Assembly: GCA_009996515.1 (NCBI GenBank)
Contig: JAACZV010000010.1
Location: 94,963 to 158,962, forward strand
Length of the DNA: 64,000 nt
Origin: Comamonadaceae bacterium
Lineage (GTDB): Bacteria; Pseudomonadota; Gammaproteobacteria; Burkholderiales; Burkholderiaceae_C
Direction of reading: 5' to 3'
This document shows, in pieces, positions 52,131-62,947 of this stretch. The notes under the pieces are model-generated. The model did not search any database, had not been told where the DNA came from, and worked only from the letters and a program-made list of their open reading frames with translations. A program made the position numbers and the translations under genes. Positions within the stretch are counted from its first letter, which is position 1. The number at the start of each line of letters is the position of its first letter.

Positions 52131-53629
52131 TCAGGCGAAGCGGGGGGCATGGGCCGCCCCCAGCGCACCGGCCTGCACCAGGGCCGCGGCGCGCTCGATG
52201 TCCGGCGCCAGGTAATGGTCGGCCGGCATGCTGGCGCAGTCCTGCCGCAGCCGCGCGTGCAGTGCCTCGACCGGCGCCGAGCTCTGCAGCGGGCGCAGGA
52301 AGTCTATGCCCTGGGCCGCGGCCAGCAGCTCGATGGCGATGATGTGGGCCGTGTTGTCCAGCATCGCGTGCAGGCGGCGCGCCGCGAAGGTGGCCATGGA
52401 GACATGGTCCTCCTGGTTGGCGCTGGTGGGCAGGCTGTCCACGCTGGCCGGATGGGCCAGGCTCTTGTTCTCGCTCGCCAGCGCGGCCGCGGTGACGTGC
52501 GCGATCATGAAGCCGCTGTGCAGGCCGGCGTCGGCCGTCAGGAAGGGCGGCAGGCGCGAGATGCCCGGGTCGATCAGCATCGCGATGCGGCGCTCGGCGA
52601 TGGCGCCCACCTCGGCGATGGCCAGCGCCAGGTTGTCGGCCGCGAAGGCCACCGGCTCGGCGTGGAAGTTGCCGCCGCTGATCATGCAGTCCTCGAACAC
52701 CAGCGGGTTGTCGGTCACCGCGTTGGCCTCGCGCACCAGCACCTGGGCGGCGTGGCGGGCCTGGTCCAGACAGGCGCCCATGACTTGCGGCTGGCAGCGC
52801 AGGCAGTACGGGTCCTGCACGCGCTCGTCGCCCTCGCGGTGGCTGGCGCGGATCGCGCTGCCGGCCGCCAGCTCGCGGTAGACGGCGGCGACCTCGATCT
52901 GGCCCGGCTGGCCGCGCACCTCGTGGATGCGGGCGTCGAAGGGGCCGTCGCTGCCGCGCGCCGCATCCAGCGTCATCGCGCCGCTGGCCAGTGCCGTCGC
53001 GAACAGGCTCTCGAAGCGCAGCAGCGCATGCAGCGCCAGTGCGGTGCTGGCCTGGGTGCCGTTGATGAGGGCCAGGCCTTCCTTGGCGGCCAGCGTCAGC
53101 GGCTGCAGCCGCAGCCGCGCCAGCTCGCCACGGGCCGGGACGCGCTGACCCGCCACCAGCGCCTCGCCCTCGCCCATCAGCGCCAGCGTCATATGGGCCA
53201 GGGGTGCGAGGTCGCCGCTGGCGCCCACCGAGCCCTGGGCCGGCACATAGGGCACGAAGCCGGCGTTGAAGGCGTCCAGCAGCGACTGCACGACCACGCG
53301 GCGCACGCCCGAGAAGCCGCGCGCCAGGCTGCCGGCCTTGGTGGCCAGCATCAGCCGCACCACTTCGGGCGACATCGGCGCGCCCACGCCCACCGCATGG
53401 CTGCGGATCAGGTTGAGCTGCAGCGCGGCGAGCTGGTCCTTGGCGATGCGCGTGCTGGCCAGCTTGCCGAAGCCGGTGTTGACGCCGTAGACCGGCGCGT
53501 CGCCCGCGGCGGCGGCGGCCACCAGGGCGGCGCTCTGGTCGATGGCGCTCCAGTCGTCGAGCTGCAGCGTGGCGCGGCCGGCGGCGATGTCGGCCAGCTG
53601 GGCCAGCGTCAGTTGTCCGGGAATCAGTT

Positions 53630-53633
<4 letters not shown>
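52131..53633 (-). CDS. hutH: Histidine ammonia-lyase
   Basis: A 500-residue enzyme that deaminates histidine to urocanate, the first step of histidine breakdown. The MIO cofactor precursor Ala-Ser-Gly is in [15 protein letters not shown] (about residues 143-145). Other features are [42 protein letters not shown] and [14 protein letters not shown]. Length is normal. It overlaps hutU by 4 bp and is the second gene of the minus-strand half of the hut regulon. Confidence 0.97.
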
Positions 53634-55291
<1,658 letters not shown>

Positions 55292-55318
55292 CTGGGGCTC
55301 CTTGACGTGCCGCGGACT

Positions 55319-55348
55319 CTAGTTGTCTATACAAGTCAAGTCAACTAG
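55319..55348. promoter_or_regulatory. Putative HutC operator between hutU and hutC
   Basis: TTGTCTATACAA (55323-55334), a near-perfect dyad, resembles known HutC sites of the TTGTATATACAA type. It sits within a larger exact inverted repeat, CTAGTTG (55319-55325) and CAACTAG (55342-55348). The 59 bp between the divergent start codons leave room for overlapping promoters, so one bound repressor could shut both operons until urocanate releases it. Confidence 0.7.
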
Positions 55349-55358
55349 GATGGCCACC

Positions 55359-56090
55359 ATGCCGCGCGCCTCCCGAAACTCCCCGACGGGTCCCGAACCC
55401 CAATACCTCAAGGTCAAGAACCATCTGCGCGAAGGCATCGCCAGCGGCCATTGGGTGGCCGGCGACCTGCTGCCCAGCGAGGGCGCGTTGGTGGCGCAGT
55501 TCGAGGTCAGCCGCATGACCGTGAACCGCGCGCTGCGCGAGCTGGTGCAGGAGGGGCTGATCGAACGCGTGCAGGGCGTGGGCAGCTTCGTCGCCCAGCT
55601 GCACCGCATCTCGTCGACGCTGAACGTGCGCGACGTGCACGAGGAAATCGTCGAGCGCGGCGGCGCCCATGAGGCGCGCGTGCATGCGCTCGTGAAGGCC
55701 AAGGCCACGCCGCAGCAGGCGGCGGAGCTGGGGCTCAAGCGCGGCGCGCCGGTGTTCCTCAGCCTCATCGTGCACCTGGAGAACGGCGTGCCCATCCAGT
55801 GCGAGGAGCGCGCCGTCAACCCGGCCTGCTCGCCCGACTATCTGGCTCAGGACTTCACGCGCATCACGCCCACGCATTACCTGCTGGACGTGGCGCCGCT
55901 GTCCGAGGCGCGCTACATGATCGAGGCCGCGCTGCCCGGCGAGGTGGAGGCCAGGCTGCTGGGCATCAACCGGCGCGACCCCTGCCTGGTCGTGAAGCGC
56001 ATCACGTACAGCCGCGGCGTCGCTGTCACTTCGGTCAAGCTGACCCATCCGGGTGTGCGTTACCAATTGCAAGGGAGCTTCTCGGCCTGA
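55359..56090 (+). CDS. hutC: Histidine utilisation repressor HutC (GntR/UTRA family)
   Basis: A roughly 243-residue GntR-family repressor. The wHTH domain is at about 12-75 (YLKVKNHLREGIASGHWVAG, EVSRMTVNRALRELVQEGLI, VQGVGSFVA), then a UTRA effector domain (about 95-235, with PVFLSLIVHLENGVPIQCEE and RYMIEAALPGEVEARLLGI). HutC binds urocanate in related bacteria. ATG 55359 is preceded by AGGA at a spacing of 8; an in-frame ATG at 55350 has no SD. It is divergent from hutUH and heads hutDIGF. Confidence 0.93.
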   Translation: MPRASRNSPTGPEPQYLKVKNHLREGIASGHWVAGDLLPSEGALVAQFEVSRMTVNRALRELVQEGLIERVQGVGSFVAQLHRISSTLNVRDVHEEIVERGGAHEARVHALVKAKATPQQAAELGLKRGAPVFLSLIVHLENGVPIQCEERAVNPACSPDYLAQDFTRITPTHYLLDVAPLSEARYMIEAALPGEVEARLLGINRRDPCLVVKRITYSRGVAVTSVKLTHPGVRYQLQGSFSA

Positions 56091-56160
56091 GTTTTGCCGC
56101 CTGGCGCTGCGGAGAATGTGCAGTCCCTCGCGGAGCGAGATCGAGTGCAAGGACAAGAGC

Positions 56161-56700
56161 ATGAGTTGGAGCAAGATCAGCGCGGACCATGTCCAGCCCC
56201 AGGCCTGGAAGAACCAGGGCGGCACGACGCGCGAGCTGCTCGCCTGGCCGCATGCGCATGACTGGGCGCTGCGCATCAGCGTGGCCCGCGTCGAGCGCAA
56301 CGGGCCGTTCTCGGCCTTCCCCGGCGTGCATCGCTGGCTGGCGGTCATACGCGGCGCCGGGCTGCGTCTGTTCGACTGGCCGCAGAGCGTGGGTGACGAG
56401 CCGCTGCGCTTCGACGGCGGCCTGGCCCCCGAGGCCGAGCTCATCAAGGGCGAGACCGAGGTCTTCAACGTGATGGAGCGGCGCGGCAACCTGGAGGTGG
56501 AGCCGGCCCAGCATGTGCTGCTGCCGCGCACGCCCTGGGTGGGGCTGTTCACCGTGGAGGGCGGGCTGCTGGAGCATGGCCATCGCGCCATGCCGCTGGC
56601 ACCGCTGACGCTGGCCTGGTGCGAGCGGCCGGTGGCGCAGAGCTGCGTCTTCACCGGCGAGGGCCAGGCCTGGTGGCTGACCTGGAGCGACGAGGGATGA
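56161..56700 (+). CDS. hutD: HutD family protein
   Basis: A 179-residue cupin-fold protein of the HutD family. The conserved stretches [46 protein letters not shown] and [22 protein letters not shown] are all present. HutD is required for growth on histidine in Pseudomonas and is thought to hold down hut expression; its biochemistry is not settled. ATG 56161 fits the family N-terminus and overlaps nothing upstream. Its stop overlaps the hutI start. Confidence 0.9.
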   Translation: MSWSKISADHVQPQAWKNQGGTTRELLAWPHAHDWALRISVARVERNGPFSAFPGVHRWLAVIRGAGLRLFDWPQSVGDEPLRFDGGLAPEAELIKGETEVFNVMERRGNLEVEPAQHVLLPRTPWVGLFTVEGGLLEHGHRAMPLAPLTLAWCERPVAQSCVFTGEGQAWWLTWSDEG

Positions 56701-57893
56701 CGACCCGGCTCTGGCGCGGCGGACGCCTCGCGACCCTGGCCGGCGAGCAGGGCTGGGGACTGGTCGACGACGGCGCGCTGCTGGTGGGCGGCGACGGCCT
56801 GCTGCAATGGGTGGGGCCCAGCGCCGACGCGCCCGCCGCCGACGCGGTGGTCGAGCTGGGCGGCGCCCTGGTCACGCCCGGCCTGGTGGACTGCCACACC
56901 CATCTGGTCTACGGCGGCAACCGCGCCCTCGAGTTCGAGCAGCGCCTGCACGGCGCCAGCTATGCCGACATCGCCCGGGCCGGCGGCGGCATCAAGTCCA
57001 CCGTGGCCGCCACGCGCGCGGCGACCGAGGACGAGCTGCTGGCCGCCGCCACCAAGCGGGCGCTGGCGCTGAGGGCCGAGGGCGTGACGACGCTGGAGGT
57101 CAAGTCGGGCTACGGCCTGGACGCGGCCACCGAGGCGCGCATGCTGCGCGTCGCGCGCCGGCTGGCCGGCCTGGGCCTGGACGTGCGCACCAGCTATCTC
57201 GCCGCCCATGCGCTGCCGCCCGAGTTCGCCGACGCCGACGACTACATCGCAGCCGTCTGCCTGTGGCTGCCCGAGCTGCATCGCGAGGGCCTGGTCGACG
57301 CGGTGGACGCCTTCTGCGAGCACATCGCCTTCAGCCCGGCCCAGGTCGCGCGCGTGTTCGACGCCGCGCGGCGGCTGGGCCTGCCGGTCAAGCTGCATGC
57401 CGAGCAACTGAGCGACCAGGGCGGCGCCCAGCTCGCCGCCGGCTACCAGGCGCTGAGCTGCGACCACCTCGAGCACCTGAGCCCCACCGGCATCCGCGCC
57501 ATGGCCGAGGCCGGCACGGTGGCCGTGCTGCTGCCGGGCGCCTTCTACGCGCTGCGCGAGACCCAGCTGCCGCCGCTGGCCGCGCTGCGCGAGGCCGGCG
57601 TGCCCATCGCCCTCGCGACCGACCACAACCCGGGCAGCTCGCCGACCCTGTCCCCATTGCTGATGATGAACATGGCCTGTGTGCTGTTCCGCATGACGCC
57701 CGAGGAAGCGCTGCGCGGCCTGACCGTCAACGGCGCACGGGCGCTGGGGCTGCGCGACCGCGGCCAGCTCGTCGCCGGCCAGCGTGCCGACTTCTGTGTC
57801 TGGGATGGCGGCCATCCGCGCGAGCTGGCAGCATGCTTCGGACACAACCCGCTGATAGAACGGGTCTTCAAAGGAAACCGGGGAGAAGCATGA
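56697..57893 (+). CDS. hutI: Imidazolonepropionase
   Basis: A 398-residue amidohydrolase that opens the imidazolone ring to give N-formimidoyl-L-glutamate. Metal-site and family motifs: [23 protein letters not shown] (about 62-84), [47 protein letters not shown], the buried Asp in [15 protein letters not shown]. It overlaps hutD and hutG by 4 bp each. Confidence 0.96.
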   Translation: MTTRLWRGGRLATLAGEQGWGLVDDGALLVGGDGLLQWVGPSADAPAADAVVELGGALVTPGLVDCHTHLVYGGNRALEFEQRLHGASYADIARAGGGIKSTVAATRAATEDELLAAATKRALALRAEGVTTLEVKSGYGLDAATEARMLRVARRLAGLGLDVRTSYLAAHALPPEFADADDYIAAVCLWLPELHREGLVDAVDAFCEHIAFSPAQVARVFDAARRLGLPVKLHAEQLSDQGGAQLAAGYQALSCDHLEHLSPTGIRAMAEAGTVAVLLPGAFYALRETQLPPLAALREAGVPIALATDHNPGSSPTLSPLLMMNMACVLFRMTPEEALRGLTVNGARALGLRDRGQLVAGQRADFCVWDGGHPRELAACFGHNPLIERVFKGNRGEA

Positions 57894-58690
57894 GCGTCTT
57901 TCGTCTGCAGCAGGGCCGCGTGCCGCTGCTGATCAGCCTGCCGCATGTGGGCACCGAGATCCCGCCCGAGCTGCAGGGCCGCCTGCAGCCGCGCGCCCTG
58001 GCCAGCGAGGACACCGACTGGCACCTGGAGCGGCTCTACGCCCCGCTGGCCCAGAAGCTGGGGGCCAGCCTGCTGGTGCCGCGCTACAGCCGCTACGTCA
58101 TCGACCTGAACCGCCCGCCGGACGACCGGCCGCTGTACCCCGGCGCGGTCGGCGGCACCGGCCTGGTGCCGACGCGCTTCTTCAGCAGCGAGCCGCTGTA
58201 CCGCGACGGCGCCGAGCCCGACGCGGCCGACATCGCCGCGCGCCGCCAGGCCTATTGGCAGCCCTACCACGACGCGCTGGACGCCGAACTGCAGCGCCTG
58301 CAGGCCGAGCACGGCCAGGTGCTGCTGTTCGAGGGCCACAGCATCCGCTCCGTGCTGCCCTGGCTGTTCGACGGCGAGCTGCCGGCGCTCAACCTCGGCA
58401 CGGCCGACGGCGCCTCCTGCGCGCCGGCCCTCACCGAGCGCCTGGCGGCCTTGCTGGCCGGCCAGACCCGCTTCAGCCAGGTCGTCAATGGCCGCTTCAA
58501 GGGCGGCTACATCACCCGCCACCATGGCCGGCCGGAGCAGGGCCGGCATGCAGTGCAGCTGGAGATGTGCCAGCGCTGCTACATGGACGAGGCCGCCGAT
58601 CCGGCGGGCGCCTTCGATGAGACCCGTGCCGCCGAGGTGGCACCGTTGCTCGAAAGCCTGCTGCAGGAGATGCTCGCATGGCGGCCCTGA
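57890..58690 (+). CDS. hutG: N-formylglutamate deformylase (HutG)
   Basis: A 266-residue N-formylglutamate amidohydrolase-family enzyme releasing formate and glutamate. Motifs: [67 protein letters not shown] and [20 protein letters not shown], with the metal and catalytic His/Asp/Glu set. Start ATG 57890 follows the SD GGGAGAAG. With hutF downstream it completes the five-step route that yields formate rather than formamide. Its end overlaps the hutF start by 13 bp. Confidence 0.95.
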   Translation: MSVFRLQQGRVPLLISLPHVGTEIPPELQGRLQPRALASEDTDWHLERLYAPLAQKLGASLLVPRYSRYVIDLNRPPDDRPLYPGAVGGTGLVPTRFFSSEPLYRDGAEPDAADIAARRQAYWQPYHDALDAELQRLQAEHGQVLLFEGHSIRSVLPWLFDGELPALNLGTADGASCAPALTERLAALLAGQTRFSQVVNGRFKGGYITRHHGRPEQGRHAVQLEMCQRCYMDEAADPAGAFDETRAAEVAPLLESLLQEMLAWRP

Positions 58691-60063
58691 AACAGCTGCA
58701 CGCGCCGCTGGCCTGGGTGGACGGCCGCTGGCAGCGCGACGTGCTGCTCAGCGTGGACGCCGGCGGCTGCTGGTCCGACATCGCCATCGGCGTGCCCGCG
58801 CCGCCCGGCGCCGAGGTGCTGGCCGGGCCGCTGATCCCCAGCCTCGTCAACGCCCACAGCCACGCCTTCCAGCGCGCCTTCGTCGGCCTGGCGGAGCGCC
58901 GCGAGGCCGGCCAGGACGACTTCTGGAGCTGGCGCGACCGCATGTATGCGCTGGCGCTGCGCATCTCGCCGCAGCAGCTGCGCGCGGTGGCCAGCCAGCT
59001 CTATGCCGAGCTGCTGCGCGGCGGCTACACCCAGGTCTGCGAGTTCCACTACCTGCACCATCCCGCCGACCCGGCCCGGGGCGGCCAGGCCTTCGACGAC
59101 GAGCTGGACATGGCCTGGGCGCTGACCGAGGCGGCCCAGGACGCCGGCATAGGCCTGACGCTGCTGCCGGTGGTCTACACCCGCAGCGGCTTCGGCGCCG
59201 CCGGCCTCAGGCCCGAGCAGCACCGTTTCGAGGCCGATGCCGACTGGGCCTGGCGGGCCTGCCAGCGCGTCATGGCCGCCGAGCTGCCGCGCGTGAATGC
59301 CGGCGTGGCCCTGCATTCGCTGCGCGGCGCGTCGCCGCAGGACATCGCCCGGCTGCAGCAGCTGGTCGGCGCCGCCGACCTGCCCATCCACATCCACATC
59401 GCCGAGCAGACCGCCGAGGTGGCCGACTGCTTGCAGGCCACCGGCATGCGGCCGCTGCAATGGCTGGCGGCGCAGGGGCTGCTGGATCCGCGCTGGCAGC
59501 TGGTGCATGCCACGCATGCCGAGCCGGCCGAGATCGACGCCGTGGCCCGCAGCGGCGCCGGCATCGTCATCTGCCCGGGCACCGAGGCCAACCTGGGCGA
59601 CGGCCTGACCGACCTGCCGCGCTGGCTGGCCCAGGGCGTGCCGCTGACGGTGGGCTCGGACAGCCAGGTCACGCGCGGCTGGGTGGAGGAGCTGCGCTGG
59701 CTGGAGTACGGTCAGCGCCTGGCCTTGCGCCAGCGCAACGTGGCGGCGGCGCCCGGCTCGCAGCCGTCCAGCGCGGCGCGGCTGTTCGACGCGGCCGTGC
59801 AGGGCGGCGCCCGCGCGGCCGGCTTCGTCGCCTGGGGCCTGACGCCCGGCGCGCGCGCCGACGGCCTGGTGCTCAACCGCGAGGCCGACACGCTGCGCGG
59901 CCTGCCCGACGAGGCCTTGCTGGACGCCGTCGTGTTCGGCAGCAACGGCTCGCCCTGGCAGTCGGTCTGGGTGGCCGGCCGGGCGCGGCCCTGGCGGGCG
60001 CCGCAGCGCGTGGGCGAGGCCTTCGAGGCGGCCATGCGCGAGCTCTGGCCGCCGCAGGCCTGA
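58678..60063 (+). CDS. hutF: Formimidoylglutamate deiminase
   Basis: A 461-residue amidohydrolase converting N-formimidoyl-L-glutamate to N-formyl-L-glutamate and ammonia. It shows LIPSLVNAHSHAFQRAFVGLAERR (metal His pair), DDFWSWRDRMYALA, CEFHYLHHPADP, VALHSLRGAS, HIHIAEQTAEVADC, VHATHAEPAEIDAV and VGSDSQVTRGWVEELRWLEYGQRL. Its presence shows that the cell uses the formylglutamate route of histidine breakdown. Last gene of the hutCDIGF run. Confidence 0.96.
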   Translation: MAALKQLHAPLAWVDGRWQRDVLLSVDAGGCWSDIAIGVPAPPGAEVLAGPLIPSLVNAHSHAFQRAFVGLAERREAGQDDFWSWRDRMYALALRISPQQLRAVASQLYAELLRGGYTQVCEFHYLHHPADPARGGQAFDDELDMAWALTEAAQDAGIGLTLLPVVYTRSGFGAAGLRPEQHRFEADADWAWRACQRVMAAELPRVNAGVALHSLRGASPQDIARLQQLVGAADLPIHIHIAEQTAEVADCLQATGMRPLQWLAAQGLLDPRWQLVHATHAEPAEIDAVARSGAGIVICPGTEANLGDGLTDLPRWLAQGVPLTVGSDSQVTRGWVEELRWLEYGQRLALRQRNVAAAPGSQPSSAARLFDAAVQGGARAAGFVAWGLTPGARADGLVLNREADTLRGLPDEALLDAVVFGSNGSPWQSVWVAGRARPWRAPQRVGEAFEAAMRELWPPQA

Positions 60064-60088
60064 GCGCGCGCCCAGGCGGGTCGGCGGC

Positions 60089-61318
60089 TCAGCGCCGCCG
60101 GATGATGCGTGAGGGCAGGGCGGTCGCTGCGGGCGGCGCGCTGGCCGGGCGCTCGCCGACATAGGCTGCGCGCGGCCGGATCAGCGCCTCGCTGCGGCCC
60201 TGCTCCAGCGCATGGGCCAGCCAGCCCACAGTGCGGCCCAGCGCGAACAGCAGATAGGCGTGGCCGGCCGGCAGCCCCAGGCTGCGCCGCAGCGCCACCA
60301 GCGCATAGTCGATGGACGGCCGCAGCCCGCTGCGCTCGAACACGGTGTCGAGCAGGCGCTCGTGGCGGTCGCGCGCCGGCAGCGCGGCCAGCAGCGCGCC
60401 CGCCCGCGGGTCGCCGTCCGGGTAGAGCAGGTGGCCGAAGCCGGGGGCGATCTGCCCCGGCACGCCGCCGGCGTCCGGGCCCAGGTGGCGGTCCAGCGTG
60501 CGGGCCAGCGCGGCGCCGCGACGGCCGGCGGTGTCGTCCCACAGTGCCTCGATCTGCGCCGTGATGCCGCAGTGGCGGCTGCCCGACAACGCGGCCAGGC
60601 CGGCGGTGACGCAAGCCCCCAGTTCCGCCCCCGTCGAGGCCACGCAGCGCGCGGCGAAGCCGGAGGCATTGAGCTCGTGATCCGCGCACAGCACCAGCGC
60701 CTGGCGCAGCAGGCCGGCGCCGTGCGCGTCCAGCCGCCAGGCCCGCGCGAGCTGCTGGTGGGCGGCGGCCCGCGTCGGCGCGCGGCGCGTGACGACGGCC
60801 GTCATCAGCCGCAGCAGGCGGGTGCATTCGGCGGCGGCGTCCGGCAGCGCGCCCTGCCGGCCCTGCAGCCAGGCGAAGCCGGCCGTGCAGCGGCGCACCG
60901 GGTCCAGCGGGGCCAGCGCGCGCAACACGGCGGGGTCCACGCGCGGCGGTGTTCCTGCGCCCAGCACGGCGGGCTCGCAGGCCCACAGCAGCGCGGCCAC
61001 GTCCTCCAGCGCGGCCTCGCGTGCCAGCGCGATCGCGTCGCGGCCGCGGTAGTAGAGGCCGCCGTCCTCGATCAGCGTCAGCGCCGAGCTCAGCACGGGC
61101 CGGCCCCAGTCCAAGGTGGCGCGCGCCACCAGCGCCGGCTTGCGCGCCCGCCGGCGCTGCAGCGCGAGGCGCAGCACCTCGTGCCGGCGGTAGCGGCTCT
61201 GGCGCGCGCCGGGCGTGGGGGCGGAGCGCAGCAGGCCGCGGCTGACATAGGCATAGAGCGTCGCGCGCGTCACGCCCAGCGCGTGCGCGGCCTCGTCGGC
61301 CGTCATCCAGTCGTCCAT
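60089..61318 (-). CDS. Citrate synthase-family protein with N-terminal helix-turn-helix domain
   Basis: A roughly 409-residue fusion. Residues 1-45 form an excisionase/MerR-like HTH (MTADEAAHALGVTRATLYAYVSRGLL). The rest is a citrate synthase fold, with HELNASGFAARCVAST, GSRHCGITAQIEALW, PGFGHLLYPDGDPRAG, SIDYALVALRRSLGLP and GRTVGWLAHALEQGRSEALI. The three catalytic-position residues (His, His, Asp) appear kept, but the second histidine is in GSRHCG rather than the usual GPLHGG. Whether it is an enzyme, a ligand-sensing regulator, or both is open. It is divergent from a CoA-transferase gene; ATG 61348 is an alternative start. Confidence 0.85.
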   Translation of the reverse strand: MDDWMTADEAAHALGVTRATLYAYVSRGLLRSAPTPGARQSRYRRHEVLRLALQRRRARKPALVARATLDWGRPVLSSALTLIEDGGLYYRGRDAIALAREAALEDVAALLWACEPAVLGAGTPPRVDPAVLRALAPLDPVRRCTAGFAWLQGRQGALPDAAAECTRLLRLMTAVVTRRAPTRAAAHQQLARAWRLDAHGAGLLRQALVLCADHELNASGFAARCVASTGAELGACVTAGLAALSGSRHCGITAQIEALWDDTAGRRGAALARTLDRHLGPDAGGVPGQIAPGFGHLLYPDGDPRAGALLAALPARDRHERLLDTVFERSGLRPSIDYALVALRRSLGLPAGHAYLLFALGRTVGWLAHALEQGRSEALIRPRAAYVGERPASAPPAATALPSRIIRRR

Positions 61319-61442
61319 GCATCTCCAGCGCGTTGGCAGGGCCGCCACGATAGCCTGCCCCGGCGTTGACCGGCCCGATCAACGTTGACGGGCGCGCCGG
61401 GCCCACCGTGAAATGCGGGCCACGCCAACGCCTTGTGTCGCC

Positions 61443-62921
61443 ATGTCAGCCGATTCCGCCCCTGTCGATGTCCGCTCGTCGAGCTCGTTAGCTGCCGAGG
61501 TCGCCGAGCTGCCGCCCGAAGCGGCGCTGGCGGGCCTCTGGCAGGCCGCGGGCCTGCCCGAGGCCGCGCTGGCGCGCATCGCATTGCCGTCGCCCGGGCC
61601 GGTGCTGCCCTCCAGCTTTGCCGTCGGCACGGCGGCGCAGGCCAGCCTGGGGGCCGCGGCGCTGGCGGCCGCCGAGATCCGCCATCTGCGCGGCCGCGGC
61701 CGGCAGGACGTGCGCGTCGAGCGCCGCCATGCGCTGGCCGAATGCGCGGCCTGGTTCTCCATCGACGGCGTGGTGCCCGAGGTCTGGGACAAGCTGTCCG
61801 GCCTCTACCCCTGCGGCGAGGCCCAGGGCGCGCCGGGCTGGGTGCGCATCCATGCCAACTTCGCTCATCACCGCGACGGTGCGCTGCGCCTGCTGGGCTG
61901 CCCGCCCGGCCCCGGCACCGAACGCGAGGACGTCATCCGGGCCTTGCGGCACTGGCGGGCCGAGGACTTCGAGGCGGCCGCGGCCGAGGCCGGGCTGGTG
62001 GTCGCGGCGCTGCGCAGCATGGACGAATGGGACCGCCACCCGCAGGCGGCCGCCGTGGCCGCCCGCCCCCTGGTTTCCGTGGAGCGCCTGCCGGGCGACG
62101 CGGCCGCGCCCATCGCCTGGCCCGCGCTGGCGCCGGCGGCGCGGCCGCTGACGGGCCTGCGCGTGCTGGACCTCACGCGCATCCTCGCCGGCCCGGTGGC
62201 CTGCCGCACGCTGGCGGCGCAGGGCGCGGAGGTGCTGATGCTGAACTCGCCGCAGCTGCCCAACATCGAGGCCATTGCGGAGATGAGCCGCGGCAAGCGT
62301 TCGGCACTGCTGGACCTGCGCACCCCGGCCGGCCGCGAGGCCTTGCGCGGGCTGGTGGGCGGTGCCCATGTGTTCGTGCAGGCCTATCGCCCGGGCGGCC
62401 TCGCCGGCCTGGGCTTCGACCCGCTCACGCTGGCGCGCCTGCGGCCCGGCATCGTGGTCGCGTCGCTCAGCGCCTACGGCCCCGACGGGCCCTGGGCCGG
62501 GCGGCGCGGCTTCGACTCGCTGGTGCAGACCGCCACCGGCCTCAACGCCGCCGAGGCGGCGGCCGCGGGCGGTGGGGCGCCGCGCGCGCTGCCGCTGCAG
62601 ATGCTGGACTATGCCGCCGGCTTCCTGCTGGCCTTCGGCGTGCAGGTCGCGCTGATGCGCCAGCAGCGCGAGGGCGGCAGCTGGCAGGTGCAGGTGTCGC
62701 TGGCCGGCGCCGGCCATTGGCTGCGCGGCCTGGGGCGGGTGCCCGGCGGGACGGCGCTGCCCCGGCCCGAGGGCTGGATGCAGCCCTTCCTGGTCAGCGA
62801 GCCCTCCGGCTTTGGCCGGCTGGTGGGCGTGCGGCATGCGGCCGAACTCGCCGAGACGCCGCCGGACTGGCGACTGCCCGCCATGCCGCCCGGCAGCCAC
62901 GCACCGGTCTGGGCCGGCTGA
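61443..62921 (+). CDS. CaiB/BaiF family (class III) CoA-transferase, long form
   Basis: A 492-residue protein. The C-terminal part (about 235-480) has the classical N-end of the fold (LTGLRVLDLTRILAGPVACRTLAAQGAEVLM) and the catalytic Asp in SAYGPDGPWAGRRGFDSLVQTATG. Residues 1-230 look like the C-terminal part of a second CaiB unit (WDKLSGLYPCGEAQGAPGWV, HANFAHHRDGALRLLG, MDEWDRHPQAAAV), so the protein resembles a permuted or partly duplicated transferase. It moves CoA between carboxylic acids; substrates unknown. It is divergent from the HTH-citrate synthase gene, with about 125 bp between start codons. Confidence 0.85.
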   Translation: MSADSAPVDVRSSSSLAAEVAELPPEAALAGLWQAAGLPEAALARIALPSPGPVLPSSFAVGTAAQASLGAAALAAAEIRHLRGRGRQDVRVERRHALAECAAWFSIDGVVPEVWDKLSGLYPCGEAQGAPGWVRIHANFAHHRDGALRLLGCPPGPGTEREDVIRALRHWRAEDFEAAAAEAGLVVAALRSMDEWDRHPQAAAVAARPLVSVERLPGDAAAPIAWPALAPAARPLTGLRVLDLTRILAGPVACRTLAAQGAEVLMLNSPQLPNIEAIAEMSRGKRSALLDLRTPAGREALRGLVGGAHVFVQAYRPGGLAGLGFDPLTLARLRPGIVVASLSAYGPDGPWAGRRGFDSLVQTATGLNAAEAAAAGGGAPRALPLQMLDYAAGFLLAFGVQVALMRQQREGGSWQVQVSLAGAGHWLRGLGRVPGGTALPRPEGWMQPFLVSEPSGFGRLVGVRHAAELAETPPDWRLPAMPPGSHAPVWAG

Positions 62922-62947
62922 GGGAGGGGCGATCGGCCCTGCCCGCG

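Noticed and set aside
60083..60099. GGCGGC/GCCGCC hairpin between hutF and the citrate synthase gene as a terminator
   Set aside because: It extends into the citrate synthase coding end, has no T-run, and such GC hairpins are common by chance at this base composition.
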